64,000 nt of DNA from Clostridium sp. Marseille-P3244 (GCF_900120155.1 NZ_LT635549.1:620001-684000), one strand, 5' to 3'. Counted from the stretch's first letter, positions 37,248 to 46,179 are shown. Program-made: numbers and translations. Notes: a model not told the origin generated them from the sequence alone.

Positions 37248-37862
37248 ATGTTAGAAAATAAATTAGGAATTGAGAATTCTGCAGAACTGGCTCGAGAAGA
37301 AGAAAAAATAAGTAAGGCAAAAGCGATAGAACTATTTGAAAAAAATTTGCTGGATAACTTTGAAGTAGGAACATTTAAAGGATTGTCCCAAATCCATAAG
37401 TATTTATTTGATGAGATTTATGAATTTGCCGGGAAGATCAGAGAGGTAAATATAGCCAAAGGGAATTTCCGTTTTGCGCCTGTAATGTATTTACATGCGG
37501 CGTTGGAAAATATAGATAAGATGCCGCAAGGAACCTATGATGAAATCATTGAAAAATATGTAGAAATGAACGTGGCGCACCCTTTTCGAGAAGGGAACGG
37601 GCGCAGTACCAGAATCTGGCTGGATCAAATATTAAAAAAGGAGATAAAGCAGGTTATAGATTGGAGTAAAGTTGACAAAGGAGACTATTTGCTTGCTATG
37701 GAACGCAGTCCGGTCAAAGATATTGAGATTAAGGTGTTATTGAAATCCGCTTTGACAGACGCTGTTTCAGATCGAAGTCTGTACATGAAGGGAATTGATG
37801 TGAGTTATTATTATGAAGGATATAATCTATATAAAACAGAAGAAATTGCGGCTGGGAGTTAA
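37248..37862 (+). CDS. fic: Fic-domain AMP-transferase
   Basis: About 204 residues with the full catalytic motif [12 protein letters not shown] near residue 110, indicating an active Fic enzyme that transfers AMP (or another NMP) to target hydroxyls. GGGAGG at 37231-37236 serves ATG 37248 (or GTG 37245). No separate antitoxin gene is visible next to it. An internal inhibitory helix with an (S/T)xxxE(G/N) pattern is not evident, so its control is unclear. Base composition is more AT-rich than the flanking thpR and amidase genes, which hints at acquisition. Confidence 0.88.
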   Translation: MLENKLGIENSAELAREEEKISKAKAIELFEKNLLDNFEVGTFKGLSQIHKYLFDEIYEFAGKIREVNIAKGNFRFAPVMYLHAALENIDKMPQGTYDEIIEKYVEMNVAHPFREGNGRSTRIWLDQILKKEIKQVIDWSKVDKGDYLLAMERSPVKDIEIKVLLKSALTDAVSDRSLYMKGIDVSYYYEGYNLYKTEEIAAGS

Positions 37863-37920
37863 AATGGAATTAACCGTTTCCCGCTTCTGACGAAACGCAA
37901 AGATATTGAAACACTCCCTC

Positions 37921-38790
37921 CTAATAACCAAAATACACATCGATCCCATTGGCGATCCCCTGGACGAGGCTGTTCTGATATTCGTCTGTCGCCATAAGGG
38001 CGTCTTCCGTCGGATTGGTCATATAGCCCATCTCCACGATAGTGGCCGGCACCTGGCTCCAGTTGTTGCCGCTCATGGTGTCCGTCTCCCACACCCCGTC
38101 ATTTTCGCAGCCTGCCGCGGCGCACAATTCGTTAATAATACTGTCTGAAAGGGCTCTGGACTGCTGATAAAGCGCCGGGTAGAAAGGATTATATGGAGTG
38201 ATGCAGATCGTCATAGCCCCCTGGGCCGAAGGATCCTCACTTCCGTTGGCATGGATCCGCACAAGAGCATCCGCTCCCGCGCTGTTGGCGACTTCTGCCC
38301 TCTGGACGCAGCTTACCGGCACATCATTTGACGCTCTTGTGAGGAGGACAGTATATCCCCTGGCCTCCAGTTCTGTCTTCAGTTTCTGGGTTACCTGCAG
38401 ATTCAGCTCATACTCCGCAAGTCCGGTAGAAACACCGCTGGTTCCGGTAGAGTCTGCCGCCTTCAGTTCCGCAGAACCGGGGCCGAGGGGCTCTGTTCCC
38501 CCGGCCACAACCGCGGAATGGCCCGGATCCAGTACAATAATTTTGTCTTTTTCCGGGATCTCCGGTTCTGTGTTTTCGGTTTCCTGTTCAGAACTGTCCT
38601 TGGAGAAGCTATCGTCCTCGATTTCGATCACAAGATCCGGCGCATCCTGCTCAGTATCCTCTGTGTTTTCCGCAGTTTCCTGTCCATCTCCCGTTTCATT
38701 GGAGGCACAGGCGGTCAGCAAAAGGACCAGCGCCAGAAACAGAACTGCCGGAAATTGCTTTTTTATCTTATATCCCCATTTATTGATCAA
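37921..38790 (-). CDS. N-acetylmuramoyl-L-alanine amidase (Amidase_3) lipoprotein
   Basis: A cell-wall hydrolase cleaving the lactyl-peptide bond. The N-terminus has a hydrophobic signal ending LLTACAS (lipobox Cys), then a Glu/Asp-rich linker. The catalytic domain shows the zinc ligands in VLDPGHSAV, GLAEYELN and RIHANGS, and the catalytic Glu in IVEMGYMTNP. I start at TTG 38790, with GGGAGGG seven bases upstream, giving 289 residues; longer in-frame starts lie inside the preceding gene. The two genes overlap by about 11 bases, so they form an operon. Confidence 0.9.
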   Translation of the reverse strand: MINKWGYKIKKQFPAVLFLALVLLLTACASNETGDGQETAENTEDTEQDAPDLVIEIEDDSFSKDSSEQETENTEPEIPEKDKIIVLDPGHSAVVAGGTEPLGPGSAELKAADSTGTSGVSTGLAEYELNLQVTQKLKTELEARGYTVLLTRASNDVPVSCVQRAEVANSAGADALVRIHANGSEDPSAQGAMTICITPYNPFYPALYQQSRALSDSIINELCAAAGCENDGVWETDTMSGNNWSQVPATIVEMGYMTNPTEDALMATDEYQNSLVQGIANGIDVYFGY

Positions 38791-39340
38791 GCTGATACCC
38801 TCCCGGTGAAAGTTCATTTTCCGCATCGCTCAGGAACTCCGCGTTCGCTTTTTCTGTCGCGTTCAGGACCGAGCCGCTCATCTCGTCAAATTCATCCGCG
38901 GTGTATTGGCCGTCATACCAGGACTTACTCTCAAAATACTCCCTCAGCTCCGCGGAATCAAATATACGTCCATGTCTCGCATAGATCTCGTTCTTTGCAT
39001 AGTTCAGCTCCCGTGCTGACAATCCCTCGATATCCGAGTCAGTCAGAAGTTTTGTGTCACTGTCCGGGATAATATAATCTGCGGTCAGATCTTCATTATC
39101 ATCGGCGGCCGGAGCTGCTGAACCTGTGACCTGGATTTCCTGGCTGACCTGCGCTTCCGAATCCAGAGGGGCAGCGGCCTGCAGTTCTGTCTGTGACGGT
39201 TCCAGTACGGATCTGCCGCTGCCGGATCCCACAGGCCATATAAGAAGCAGCACGATTCCCGCGATCACTATGACCAGCAACAGTCCAAGCAGTGCTGCCA
39301 TGCATTTCCATACGGTATTGTTCGTTGTATTTTTTTCCAT
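38780..39340 (-). CDS. YARHG-domain membrane-anchored protein
   Basis: A 186-residue protein with one N-terminal membrane helix (MAALLGLLLVIVIAGIVLLLI region) and an extracellular C-terminal YARHG domain (NEIYARHGRIFDS, WYDGQYTADEF). This domain is common in surface proteins of Firmicutes, but its role is unknown. It is cotranscribed with the amidase that follows, which suggests a cell-envelope function. Confidence 0.85.
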   Translation of the reverse strand: MEKNTTNNTVWKCMAALLGLLLVIVIAGIVLLLIWPVGSGSGRSVLEPSQTELQAAAPLDSEAQVSQEIQVTGSAAPAADDNEDLTADYIIPDSDTKLLTDSDIEGLSARELNYAKNEIYARHGRIFDSAELREYFESKSWYDGQYTADEFDEMSGSVLNATEKANAEFLSDAENELSPGGYQLDQ

Positions 39341-39380
39341 TCTATATACCCTCCATCCATTTTATGAAACAACCGGCGTC

Positions 39381-40712
39381 CTACTGCCACCATAAGTAGT
39401 TGGTAATGGAGGCAGGCATAAGTTTATAGGTGTCTTCCTCATATATGAAAACCGCGCTTACGCTGTTGTTAGTCCCGGTGGAGGTGTCGCTTCGGGTACC
39501 GCCGAAGCCGCTGTAGGTGTATGCGATCGTATAATCGAAATAAAGTTCTCCCATGAGCATTCCATTCTCCATATAAGATTCAAAAGAGAAATTGTCGAAG
39601 GTGATCTGATTGAACGTATAGTAATCGTCGGCATCATGAGACATCGAGTCTTTCAGATCTTCATACCGGTCTTTTATATTGTCATAAATATCGGTATTTT
39701 CCGTTTCCGCGGCAAACATTCCTTCAATCTCGCTGAAGTCTGCTCCTGACGCAGCCGAAGAATAAAATGTTTCCAGCATTTCCTGCAGTTTTGCCTGGAA
39801 TGCCAGGGATCCCTCGGAGGTGGGGGTCAGCCCTGACAGGACCAGACTGCCGCCTTCCGAAGTATTAAATTCACTTTCGTACATTTCGCACCAGGGTGCC
39901 GCCGCGGTGATCGTATGGACACCATTGAATAAAGTTAACTGATAGGTGTCTGTTCCGCTGCCGGCTGACGCAATTTTGGCGTCATCTGAAAGTTCTGTTC
40001 CGTCGACAGCTATCCGGGTTCCGGCCGGCACTGTGATCTGATAATCTTCGGAGAGGATTCCGTCCATCCATACCTTCCAGTTATCAAAAAAGAGCATTTC
40101 ATTATCTCCTTGTTGCACAAGGGATAAATTCATACTTGACGTTCCGGATCCGGCAATGGAATACTCTACAGAGTAATTTCGTGAAATACCGTCCTCCGAG
40201 CCGCCCGCAGGCGTGATATTATAATTGGTAATGCCCTGGATCTGAGAATTTTCCATCATTTTCTCGAACATATCCTCCTGCAGGAAAGCTCCCTCCGGAA
40301 GATCCAGGTGTGCATACATGGTTTCCCAGTCCCCGGATGCATACGCGGCGAAAAAACGTTCAGCCACCGTTTCCGGACTGTATTTGTGGTTTCCGGCTAC
40401 GAAAAAAGCCGCGACAGCCACGATCAGGCATATTGCTTCTGCGATTACGGCTTTCTGGAGTTTTGACAGTTTCTTCTTTTGAATCGGGGCCGCCGGTATC
40501 TGCTCTTCCCATACCGTTTTATCATCGTAGTGGAGAGAGCCCTCCATCTCATTTGTCTGCTGGCCGGCATTATGATACTCTTCGTCAGGAATGGCGTGTG
40601 AGTCCGGATTTTGGGGATTTGTGTTGTCTTCCCGATCCAGTTTTGTTCCGCAGTTTTCGCAAAATCTGTCATCGTCACCATTCATAGTTCCACAGGATGG
40701 ACAAAAACGCAT
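39381..40712 (-). CDS. Zinc-ribbon membrane protein (TcaA-like architecture)
   Basis: A 443-residue protein. An N-terminal double-CxxC zinc ribbon (CPSCGTMNGDDDRFCENCG) is followed by an acidic linker, one membrane helix near residue 115 (IAEAICLIVAVAAFFVAG) and a large extracytoplasmic region with repeated beta-rich domains and an NTF2-like tail. This matches the TcaA/YvbJ layout. The start is 40712 because AGGAGG lies seven bases upstream; the longer frame has none. First gene of the minus-strand envelope cluster 40712-37921. Confidence 0.85.
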   Translation of the reverse strand: MRFCPSCGTMNGDDDRFCENCGTKLDREDNTNPQNPDSHAIPDEEYHNAGQQTNEMEGSLHYDDKTVWEEQIPAAPIQKKKLSKLQKAVIAEAICLIVAVAAFFVAGNHKYSPETVAERFFAAYASGDWETMYAHLDLPEGAFLQEDMFEKMMENSQIQGITNYNITPAGGSEDGISRNYSVEYSIAGSGTSSMNLSLVQQGDNEMLFFDNWKVWMDGILSEDYQITVPAGTRIAVDGTELSDDAKIASAGSGTDTYQLTLFNGVHTITAAAPWCEMYESEFNTSEGGSLVLSGLTPTSEGSLAFQAKLQEMLETFYSSAASGADFSEIEGMFAAETENTDIYDNIKDRYEDLKDSMSHDADDYYTFNQITFDNFSFESYMENGMLMGELYFDYTIAYTYSGFGGTRSDTSTGTNNSVSAVFIYEEDTYKLMPASITNYLWWQ

Positions 40713-40871
40713 GATCTTACCTCCTATTTTTATGGCGTAAATTGATATAAATGACTTTATATGTATAATTATAAATTTTTTGTGCTTTTTTTCAATATAA
40801 AACAGCAAAATTATATTGGAAAAATTCCAAAAAAACTGCAGAATTTACAAGGTAATAAGATGTTTAAAATA

Positions 40872-40901
40872 TTGACAATAAAGGGAGGTCTTTTCTATAA
40901 T
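40872..40901 (+). promoter_or_regulatory. Sigma-A promoter of the Gln-rich zinc-ribbon gene
   Basis: TTGACA at 40872-40877 and TATAAT at 40896-40901 with an 18-base spacer, 60 bases before the gene start at 40961. Confidence 0.8.
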
Positions 40902-40960
40902 AAAACTGTAGATTTATAAATAATTTATAAAGGAAATCTATGGGGCAGGAGGAGAAAACA

Positions 40961-41917
40961 ATGGCAAAATATTGTACAAAATGCGGAAGAAAGCTTGAAG
41001 ATGGTGAAGTCTGCAACTGTACTTCCCAGAGTGCCGGCAGTACGCAGAACGCGGAGCAGCAGGCAGGTGCGGGCCAGCAGCAATATCAGCAGGGACAGTC
41101 GGGAGCGACTCAGCAACAGTATCAGCAGGGGCAGACAGGAGCAGTTCAGCAGCAGTATCAGCAGGGACAGACAGGAACAGCTCAGCAGCAGTATCAGCAG
41201 GGACAGCCGGGATCCCAACAGCAGTATTACCAGCAGGGACAGCCGGGCGGCACCACGAAGGAGTCTGAATGGATCAATCGTCAGAAAGACGTGATTATAT
41301 CCGGAACAAAAAATATGTTTTCAGAGATCATTCCCATATTAAAAGCTCCTGTGAGCAGAGTCCGGGAAATTTCAGCGGCAGGCAGCAGTGCAGGGCTCCA
41401 GCTGATCATCGCAAAAGCGGTCATCTTCCTTGTTGTTATGCTCATTGCGATGCTGGTAATATCCAGCCGGATCAGAGAGATCAGTTATGGGTTCGTAACG
41501 ATTGACATGCCGTATTTTCAGCTTATTCTGCTTACTCTTCTCCTGACGGCAGGTGTTGATCTGCTGGAAGCTGTGCTCTTAAAGTCAATTACCGGAGCTT
41601 TTAAAGGAACGACGAACGTCAATACGATGTTCAATGTCATCGGAGGCAGGTGCATTTATGATACAATCGTATTTCTGCTTGTGATCATATTGGGGATCAT
41701 CTCGTGGAATGCGGCCTTTGTTGTATTGATTTTCGCAACACCGATCAGTGTTTACATACAGTTTTCTGCCTATCAGGGATGCGTGAGGATGAATGAGAAT
41801 CGCAGGCCTTATGCATATTTCCTGACAAAACTGTGTATGAGCGTGATCAGTTTTCTTGTAGTATATCTGATCATCAGGAATTACATCAGTACTATAATGA
41901 ACTATATATTATATTAG
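40961..41917 (+). CDS. Zinc-ribbon, Gln-rich repeat, multi-TM protein (Yip1-like)
   Basis: 318 residues. A short N-terminal zinc ribbon (YCTKCGRKLEDGEVCNC) leads into a low-complexity segment of 12-residue QQQYQQGQTGA-type repeats, then about five membrane helices from residue 135 (LIIAKAVIFLVVMLIAMLVI, FQLILLTLLLTAGVDLLEAV). The membrane part resembles Yip1/DUF-type proteins in Clostridia. AGGAGG at 40947-40952 fixes the start at ATG 40961. It is divergent from another zinc-ribbon protein gene. Function unknown. Confidence 0.8.
   Translation: MAKYCTKCGRKLEDGEVCNCTSQSAGSTQNAEQQAGAGQQQYQQGQSGATQQQYQQGQTGAVQQQYQQGQTGTAQQQYQQGQPGSQQQYYQQGQPGGTTKESEWINRQKDVIISGTKNMFSEIIPILKAPVSRVREISAAGSSAGLQLIIAKAVIFLVVMLIAMLVISSRIREISYGFVTIDMPYFQLILLTLLLTAGVDLLEAVLLKSITGAFKGTTNVNTMFNVIGGRCIYDTIVFLLVIILGIISWNAAFVVLIFATPISVYIQFSAYQGCVRMNENRRPYAYFLTKLCMSVISFLVVYLIIRNYISTIMNYILY
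41075..41248 (+). repeat. 36-bp tandem repeats encoding Gln-rich 12-mers
   Basis: Near-identical units reading QQQYQQGQ plus four variable residues repeat about four to five times inside the zinc-ribbon protein. The last unit is slightly different. They are in frame, so copy number could vary. Confidence 0.85.
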
Positions 41918-42025
41918 ACGGAATCTTTTAACAGCAGGAAACCGCCGGATCCATGAGCAGAGCAGACATGTATATGATATTTTGGACGAATGCAGATATG
42001 AATTATAAATTAGACGGATAAGAGA

Positions 42026-42066
42026 GTATGACTTTCTTTTCCTCTGCATACACTGTAAAAAGAAAA
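42026..42066 (+). promoter_or_regulatory. Sigma-E-like promoter segment resembling the spoIIID upstream region
   Basis: TATGACTTT..CCTCT-GCATACACTGTAAAAA here closely matches CATGACTTT..CCTCTTGCATACATTGTAAAAA upstream of spoIIID at 45309-45345. CATACACT at 42047-42054 fits a mother-cell sigma-E -10 box (CATACAnT). The -35 side is weak in both. No convincing gene follows before 42297. It may be a duplicated relic of the spoIIID promoter. Confidence 0.45.
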
Positions 42067-42170
42067 CAGGCATATTGCAAAAAGAAGCATGTGTCTGTTT
42101 TTTGCGCGCAAGAACAGTTTGTTTTGTACTTTTTCCATTGAAATTTCCAAGGGCTGTGTGATAATGTTTG

Positions 42171-42288
42171 AATAAAAATGGTAAAAATGTCAAAAATATT
42201 CAATATGGAGTTGTGAAAAAAATATTGAACGTCTATAATTATACTAAATAAAAACGGTAAAAGTGTCAAAGATATTCAATATAAGGAG
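42171..42288 (+). repeat. Duplicated 40-bp leader with ATATTCAATAT dyads
   Basis: Two near-copies of AATAAAAA(t/c)GGTAAAA.TGTCAAA.ATATTCAATAT..GGAG occupy about 42171-42210 and 42246-42288; the second ends at the ribosome site of the DUF4143 ATPase gene. An AATATTGAAC between them adds an inverted half. They could be regulator sites or the trace of a local duplication. Confidence 0.7.
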
Positions 42289-42296
42289 AGAAAAGG

Positions 42297-43550
42297 ATGG
42301 AAATTAAAAGAGATAAATATCTTCGGGATTTGATCAACCGGATGCATAATCATATGATTAAAGTTGTGACGGGCGTGAGAAGATCGGGGAAATCCTATCT
42401 GATTTTTCACATATTCCTAAATTATCTGCTGGAACAGGGGATATCGGAATCTCATATTATCCGAATTGAGCTGGATCAGAGAAAGCACAGGAAGTATCGT
42501 GATCCCGACTCCATTCTGGAATATATAGAATCTTGTATTCAGGATAATGAAATGTACTATGTTCTTCTGGATGAGGTGCAGCTTTTAAATGAATTTGAAG
42601 AGGTATTGAATTCACTGCTGCATATTGAGAATGTTGATGTGTACGTCACGGGAAGCAATTCCAGGTTTCTATCCAAGGATATCATAACAGAATTTCGCGG
42701 CAGAGGAGATGAAATCCATATCTTTCCACTGACGTTTAAAGAATTTATGCAGGTGTACGGGGGAGATATGTACCATGGCTGGGCGGACTATATGCTGTAT
42801 GGCGGGCTTCCTCTCACTGTGATCATGAAGACAGAGGAGCAGAAGATTTCCTATCTGACAAGCTTGTTTGAAGAAACGTATCTGAAGGATATTATTGAGA
42901 GACATCATATTGAAAAGACACAGGAGCTGGAAGATCTGGTCGATATCCTGGCCTCAGCAGTCGGCTCTCTTACCAATGTTCCGAAAATTGAATCCACATT
43001 CAGAAGTGTGCTGCAGTCAAAGATCAGTGGAAATACAATACGTCAGTATATCGAATATCTGGAAGATGCTTTTATTATTCACAAGGCAAACCGGTATAAT
43101 GTAAAAGGAAGGAAATATATCGGAACTCCTGTTAAATATTATTTTGAGGATGTCGGACTGCGGAATGCCAGGCTGAGATTCCGGCAGACAGAGGAGACAC
43201 ACCTTATGGAAAATATTATTTATAATGAACTTCGAAGCCGCGGCTATATGGTAGATGTGGGAATTGTGGAAAAGCGGAAGAAAGATGCAGCGGGTAAGGC
43301 AGAACGAAAACAACTAGAAATAGATTTTATTGCCAACAGAGGGAGCCAGAGATATTATATCCAGTCTGCTTTTGCCATGCCTGATGAAAAAAAGCGGGAG
43401 AAGGAGAAAATGTCCCTGCTTCAGGTTAGAGATTCTTTTAAAAAGATCATTGTGGTAAAAGACGTAGTGAATGTGACACGGGATGAAAATGGAATTACAA
43501 CAATGAGTGTGTATGATTTTCTGTTAAAAGACAATAGTCTGGAACTGTAG
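42297..43550 (+). CDS. AAA ATPase with DUF4143 domain
   Basis: A 417-residue P-loop ATPase: Walker A VTGVRRSGKSYLIF, Walker B YYVLLDEVQLLNEF, sensor VYVTGSNSRFLS and a C-terminal DUF4143 nuclease-like region from about residue 200 (ESTFRSVLQSKISGNTIRQY, EIDFIANRG). Such ATPases are abundant in anaerobes, with unknown role; links to mobile DNA or defence have been suggested. AAGGAGAG precedes ATG 42297. It lies directly after the duplicated leader. Confidence 0.88.
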   Translation: MEIKRDKYLRDLINRMHNHMIKVVTGVRRSGKSYLIFHIFLNYLLEQGISESHIIRIELDQRKHRKYRDPDSILEYIESCIQDNEMYYVLLDEVQLLNEFEEVLNSLLHIENVDVYVTGSNSRFLSKDIITEFRGRGDEIHIFPLTFKEFMQVYGGDMYHGWADYMLYGGLPLTVIMKTEEQKISYLTSLFEETYLKDIIERHHIEKTQELEDLVDILASAVGSLTNVPKIESTFRSVLQSKISGNTIRQYIEYLEDAFIIHKANRYNVKGRKYIGTPVKYYFEDVGLRNARLRFRQTEETHLMENIIYNELRSRGYMVDVGIVEKRKKDAAGKAERKQLEIDFIANRGSQRYYIQSAFAMPDEKKREKEKMSLLQVRDSFKKIIVVKDVVNVTRDENGITTMSVYDFLLKDNSLEL

Positions 43551-43581
43551 TATCTATTTGTTTACATAGGAGAAACATTTT

Positions 43582-45261
43582 ATGAGTGGATGGAAAAAGT
43601 TATTTCGGGAGCATATCCTCGCCCGTGGAGAAGCGTATTACTATGATGCCGCAGTTCTGGAACTCCAGAAAACAGAACATGGATATCATGCCGTTGTGGA
43701 GGGGACGGAGGATTATGAAGTAGATATTGAGATCGAAGAGGGACAGATCTATGAGATGTACTGTTCCTGCCCCTACGCAGAAGATGGAAATAATTGCAAG
43801 CATATGGCGGCTGTTCTTTTTGAGATTGAGGACCAGGTAGAAGAGGATACTCTGACAGAAGAGACTTGTCCGGATAACCCGGAAAAAGAAGCAGAAGAAA
43901 TCATTGAAAACATGCCGGAAGAGGAATTACGATCTTTTGTAAAGGGGATTGCTGCGCAGGATAGTGAGATCCGGAATATGCTTGTGACCAGATATGCGGT
44001 AAAGATAGACGAGAAACAGATGAATTGGCTAAAACAGGGAGTAGATCAGCTTGTATGGGAGTACGGTGACAGAAGCGGTTATATTGATTACCTGAAAGCC
44101 CCGGATTTTATCTGGGAGATGGAGAATTATCTGGAAGATAAAGCGGATATATTGATTGACCGGAACTGTTATCGCCAGGCATTTGAACTGACAAATTATG
44201 TTTTCAAAACGATTGGAAATATAGAGATGGATGATTCTGACGGCGGTATATCCCAACTTGCAAATCTATGTTATGATAAATGGAAAGAAATACTGGAGAA
44301 TTGCGGTGAAGAAGAAAAAAGCGAGATGTTTTCCTGGTTTATGAGTCATCTGTCATGTGATTATGTTGTAGATTACATGGAAGACTATATGGAAGATTTC
44401 CTGACTCATGAGTTTCAGAACCGTGATATGTTAGAAAAGAAGCTGAAATATCTGGATGAAAGAATTGAAATACAGGCATCATCTGCAGATTGTGGAAGTA
44501 CGTGGAGCAATCAATACGGCTACGAGGATAATATTATAAAGCGGCTGGAACTCATGGAGCGGCTGGATTTTTCAAGGGAAGAGATTAGAGAATATCGAAG
44601 GAAACACTGGAGATTTCCGGAGGTAAGGGAGCTGGAAATACAAGAGAACCTTAACAATGGAAATTTGGATGAGGCGATTCAGATCTTGCAGGAAAGCAAA
44701 ATTCTGGATAAAGAGTATCCGGGGCTGATTGACCGGTACAGTGAGCAATTGGTTTCTATATATGAAACACGGTCAGATCAAGAAGCGTACAAAAAAGAAC
44801 TGCTGTATTATGTCTTTGAGTGTCCACAAAAAAATCTGATCCACATTTATAAACTTAAAGCGGTCTGCACAGAGAATGAGTGGGATGATTATAGGGAACA
44901 GATTCTGAAAAGCAGTAAAAATTACAGGATTCTGTATCCGCTTATGGAGGCAGAGGGAATGTATGAGCGTATGCTTGAATGCATTAGGAAAGAAATGTTC
45001 ATCTATAATCTGGACAGATATGAAAAAGTGCTGAAGGACAGATTCCCGGAGCAGGTACGGGATATCTATATTTCATATCTGAATCATGAATCGGAAAGGG
45101 TAAGTGATCGAAGCCGGTACAGAGAATTAATGAAATATTTGAAAAAGATCCAAAGATATCCGGGCGGGAAAGAAAAGGCGTCTGAGATTGCGAAGAACTG
45201 GCGGGCAGTGTATTATCGAAGGAAAGCCATGATGGATGAAATGCTGAAAGCAGGGTTTTAA
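43582..45261 (+). CDS. SWIM zinc-finger protein
   Basis: A 559-residue cytoplasmic protein with an N-terminal SWIM zinc finger (YCSCPYAEDGNNCKHMAAVL; CxCx(n)CxH) and a long, helical, charged C-terminal region. SWIM proteins bind nucleic acid or protein partners and often travel with SNF2 helicases, but none is adjacent. It is 31 bases after the DUF4143 ATPase gene, so they may be cotranscribed. It ends about 105 bases before spoIIID. Confidence 0.85.
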   Translation: MSGWKKLFREHILARGEAYYYDAAVLELQKTEHGYHAVVEGTEDYEVDIEIEEGQIYEMYCSCPYAEDGNNCKHMAAVLFEIEDQVEEDTLTEETCPDNPEKEAEEIIENMPEEELRSFVKGIAAQDSEIRNMLVTRYAVKIDEKQMNWLKQGVDQLVWEYGDRSGYIDYLKAPDFIWEMENYLEDKADILIDRNCYRQAFELTNYVFKTIGNIEMDDSDGGISQLANLCYDKWKEILENCGEEEKSEMFSWFMSHLSCDYVVDYMEDYMEDFLTHEFQNRDMLEKKLKYLDERIEIQASSADCGSTWSNQYGYEDNIIKRLELMERLDFSREEIREYRRKHWRFPEVRELEIQENLNNGNLDEAIQILQESKILDKEYPGLIDRYSEQLVSIYETRSDQEAYKKELLYYVFECPQKNLIHIYKLKAVCTENEWDDYREQILKSSKNYRILYPLMEAEGMYERMLECIRKEMFIYNLDRYEKVLKDRFPEQVRDIYISYLNHESERVSDRSRYRELMKYLKKIQRYPGGKEKASEIAKNWRAVYYRRKAMMDEMLKAGF

Positions 45262-45306
45262 GAACAAGGGAATAGCAATAGAAAAATTAAAAGCGCGAAG
45301 CTTAAA

Positions 45307-45336
45307 GGCATGACTTTATATCCTCTTGCATACATT
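45307..45336 (+). promoter_or_regulatory. Sigma-E-like promoter of spoIIID
   Basis: CATACATT at 45329-45336 fits the sigma-E -10 consensus CATACAnT, 30 bases before the spoIIID start. The -35 region (GGCATGA at 45307-45313) is only a partial match. spoIIID is a sigma-E gene in B. subtilis, so mother-cell control is expected. Confidence 0.6.
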
Positions 45337-45365
45337 GTAAAAACGATGTTTGCAGGGGGATTTTT

Positions 45366-45509
45366 TTGAAAGATTATATTGAGGAGAGAGCCGTGGAAAT
45401 CGCTGATTATATTATAGAAAATAACGCGACTGTGAGGCAGACGGCGAAACAGTTTCGAATCAGCAAGAGTACGGTACATATAGTTGTAACAAAAAAGAAC
45501 TATTTATAG
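45366..45509 (+). CDS. spoIIID: SpoIIID, N-terminal half, interrupted by an intervening element
   Basis: The mother-cell transcription regulator of sporulation. TTG 45366 follows AGGGGG by six bases. Codons 1-38 (KDYIEERAVEIADYI, NNATVRQTAKQF, ISKSTVH) are the conserved N-terminal helix-turn-helix of SpoIIID. After ACATA at 45476-45480 the frame enters the inserted element, reads a few unrelated residues (IVVTKKNYL) and stops at 45509. The 47-residue product lacks the conserved C-terminal basic helix. The rest of the gene is at 59231-59371. Joining 45480 to 59235 gives exactly 84 codons with stop, an 83-residue SpoIIID of normal clostridial length. Confidence 0.95.
   Translation: MKDYIEERAVEIADYIIENNATVRQTAKQFRISKSTVHIVVTKKNYL
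45476..45490 (+). other. Left attachment site (attL) of the spoIIID intervening element
   Basis: ACATAtAGtTGTAAC here corresponds to ACATAaAGaTGTAAC at 59230-59244; lower case marks the two mismatches. Restoring the invariant HKDVTER of SpoIIID requires the crossover within or next to ACATA, so its central dinucleotide is the likely exchange point. Confidence 0.88.
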
Positions 45510-45685
45510 AGATAAAATATAGGGTGAAGTAAATTACAAATTAGAGAGAGGATGTGTGCTATAGGCATATGTCCTCTTTTGTTTGAAAAGTTAAAAGCTG
45601 GATTATGGAATAGAAGAGATTGGAAATTCGCGAAAATTACAAGACCTTTTCTGGAAAATGTAATAAGCAAATACGCAAATAAGTG

Positions 45686-45716
45686 TTGCTATCACGTTAA
45701 CGTGATGGGCTATACT
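45686..45716 (+). promoter_or_regulatory. MerR-type promoter/operator with 19-bp spacer
   Basis: TTGCTA at 45686-45691 and TATACT at 45711-45716 are 19 bases apart, the over-long spacing typical of MerR-regulated promoters. The perfect 16-bp palindrome ATCACGTTAACGTGAT at 45691-45706 lies between them. It should drive the MerR gene at 45745 and the lipoprotein after it. Between attL and this site (45510-45685) I see no gene. Confidence 0.85.
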
Positions 45717-45744
45717 TTGATTTGCGGAGAAAGGAAAGGCCGTA

Positions 45745-46179
45745 ATGAAAAAAATTAATGAAGTAAGTGGAATTGTAGGGGTGAGCAAACGAACGTTACA
45801 ATACTACGATGATGAAGGAATTCTTCCCATAGAAAGAGCACCTAATAATCACAGAGTATATGACCAACAGACGTTAGAGCAGATCTGGCAGATACTCATT
45901 TATAAAGAAATGGATTTTGAATTAAAGGAGATCAAAGATTTAATTAAGCTCCCACCCGAGCAAAAAGAAATATATTTTATTAGACAGAAAAAGAAAATAG
46001 AAAATAAGATCATCAGAATGAAAGTACAGTTAAAATTTATTTCATTGGCGCAATGTGATAAGTTTCCTATAAGACCGGAAGAGTATTTAGAAAAGACATA
46101 TAGACTGTATATTGAAGAACTGAAAGAAAAAATAAAAGAAGAAATTATGGAAAGGGCAAAAGAAAATGAAAAAGAGTAA
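45745..46179 (+). CDS. MerR-family transcriptional regulator
   Basis: 144 residues: an N-terminal MerR winged helix (INEVSGIVGVSKRTLQYYDDEGIL, in parts; RVYDQQTLEQIWQIL) and a C-terminal coiled coil and helical tail without the metal-binding cysteines of MerR itself. It probably senses a small molecule or peptide and acts on the operator at 45691-45706. AAAGGAAAGG precedes ATG 45745. It overlaps the lipoprotein gene by 14 bases, so the two are translationally coupled. Confidence 0.88.
   Translation: MKKINEVSGIVGVSKRTLQYYDDEGILPIERAPNNHRVYDQQTLEQIWQILIYKEMDFELKEIKDLIKLPPEQKEIYFIRQKKKIENKIIRMKVQLKFISLAQCDKFPIRPEEYLEKTYRLYIEELKEKIKEEIMERAKENEKE

Noticed and set aside
41075-41248. CAG-rich repeats as a possible regulatory or CRISPR-like array
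   Set aside because: They encode in-frame Gln-rich 12-mers between a zinc ribbon and membrane helices, with no spacers.
42081-42174. Small ORF of about 28 codons starting near 42090 after the sigma-E-like box
   Set aside because: Weak ribosome site and no recognisable sequence; too short to claim.
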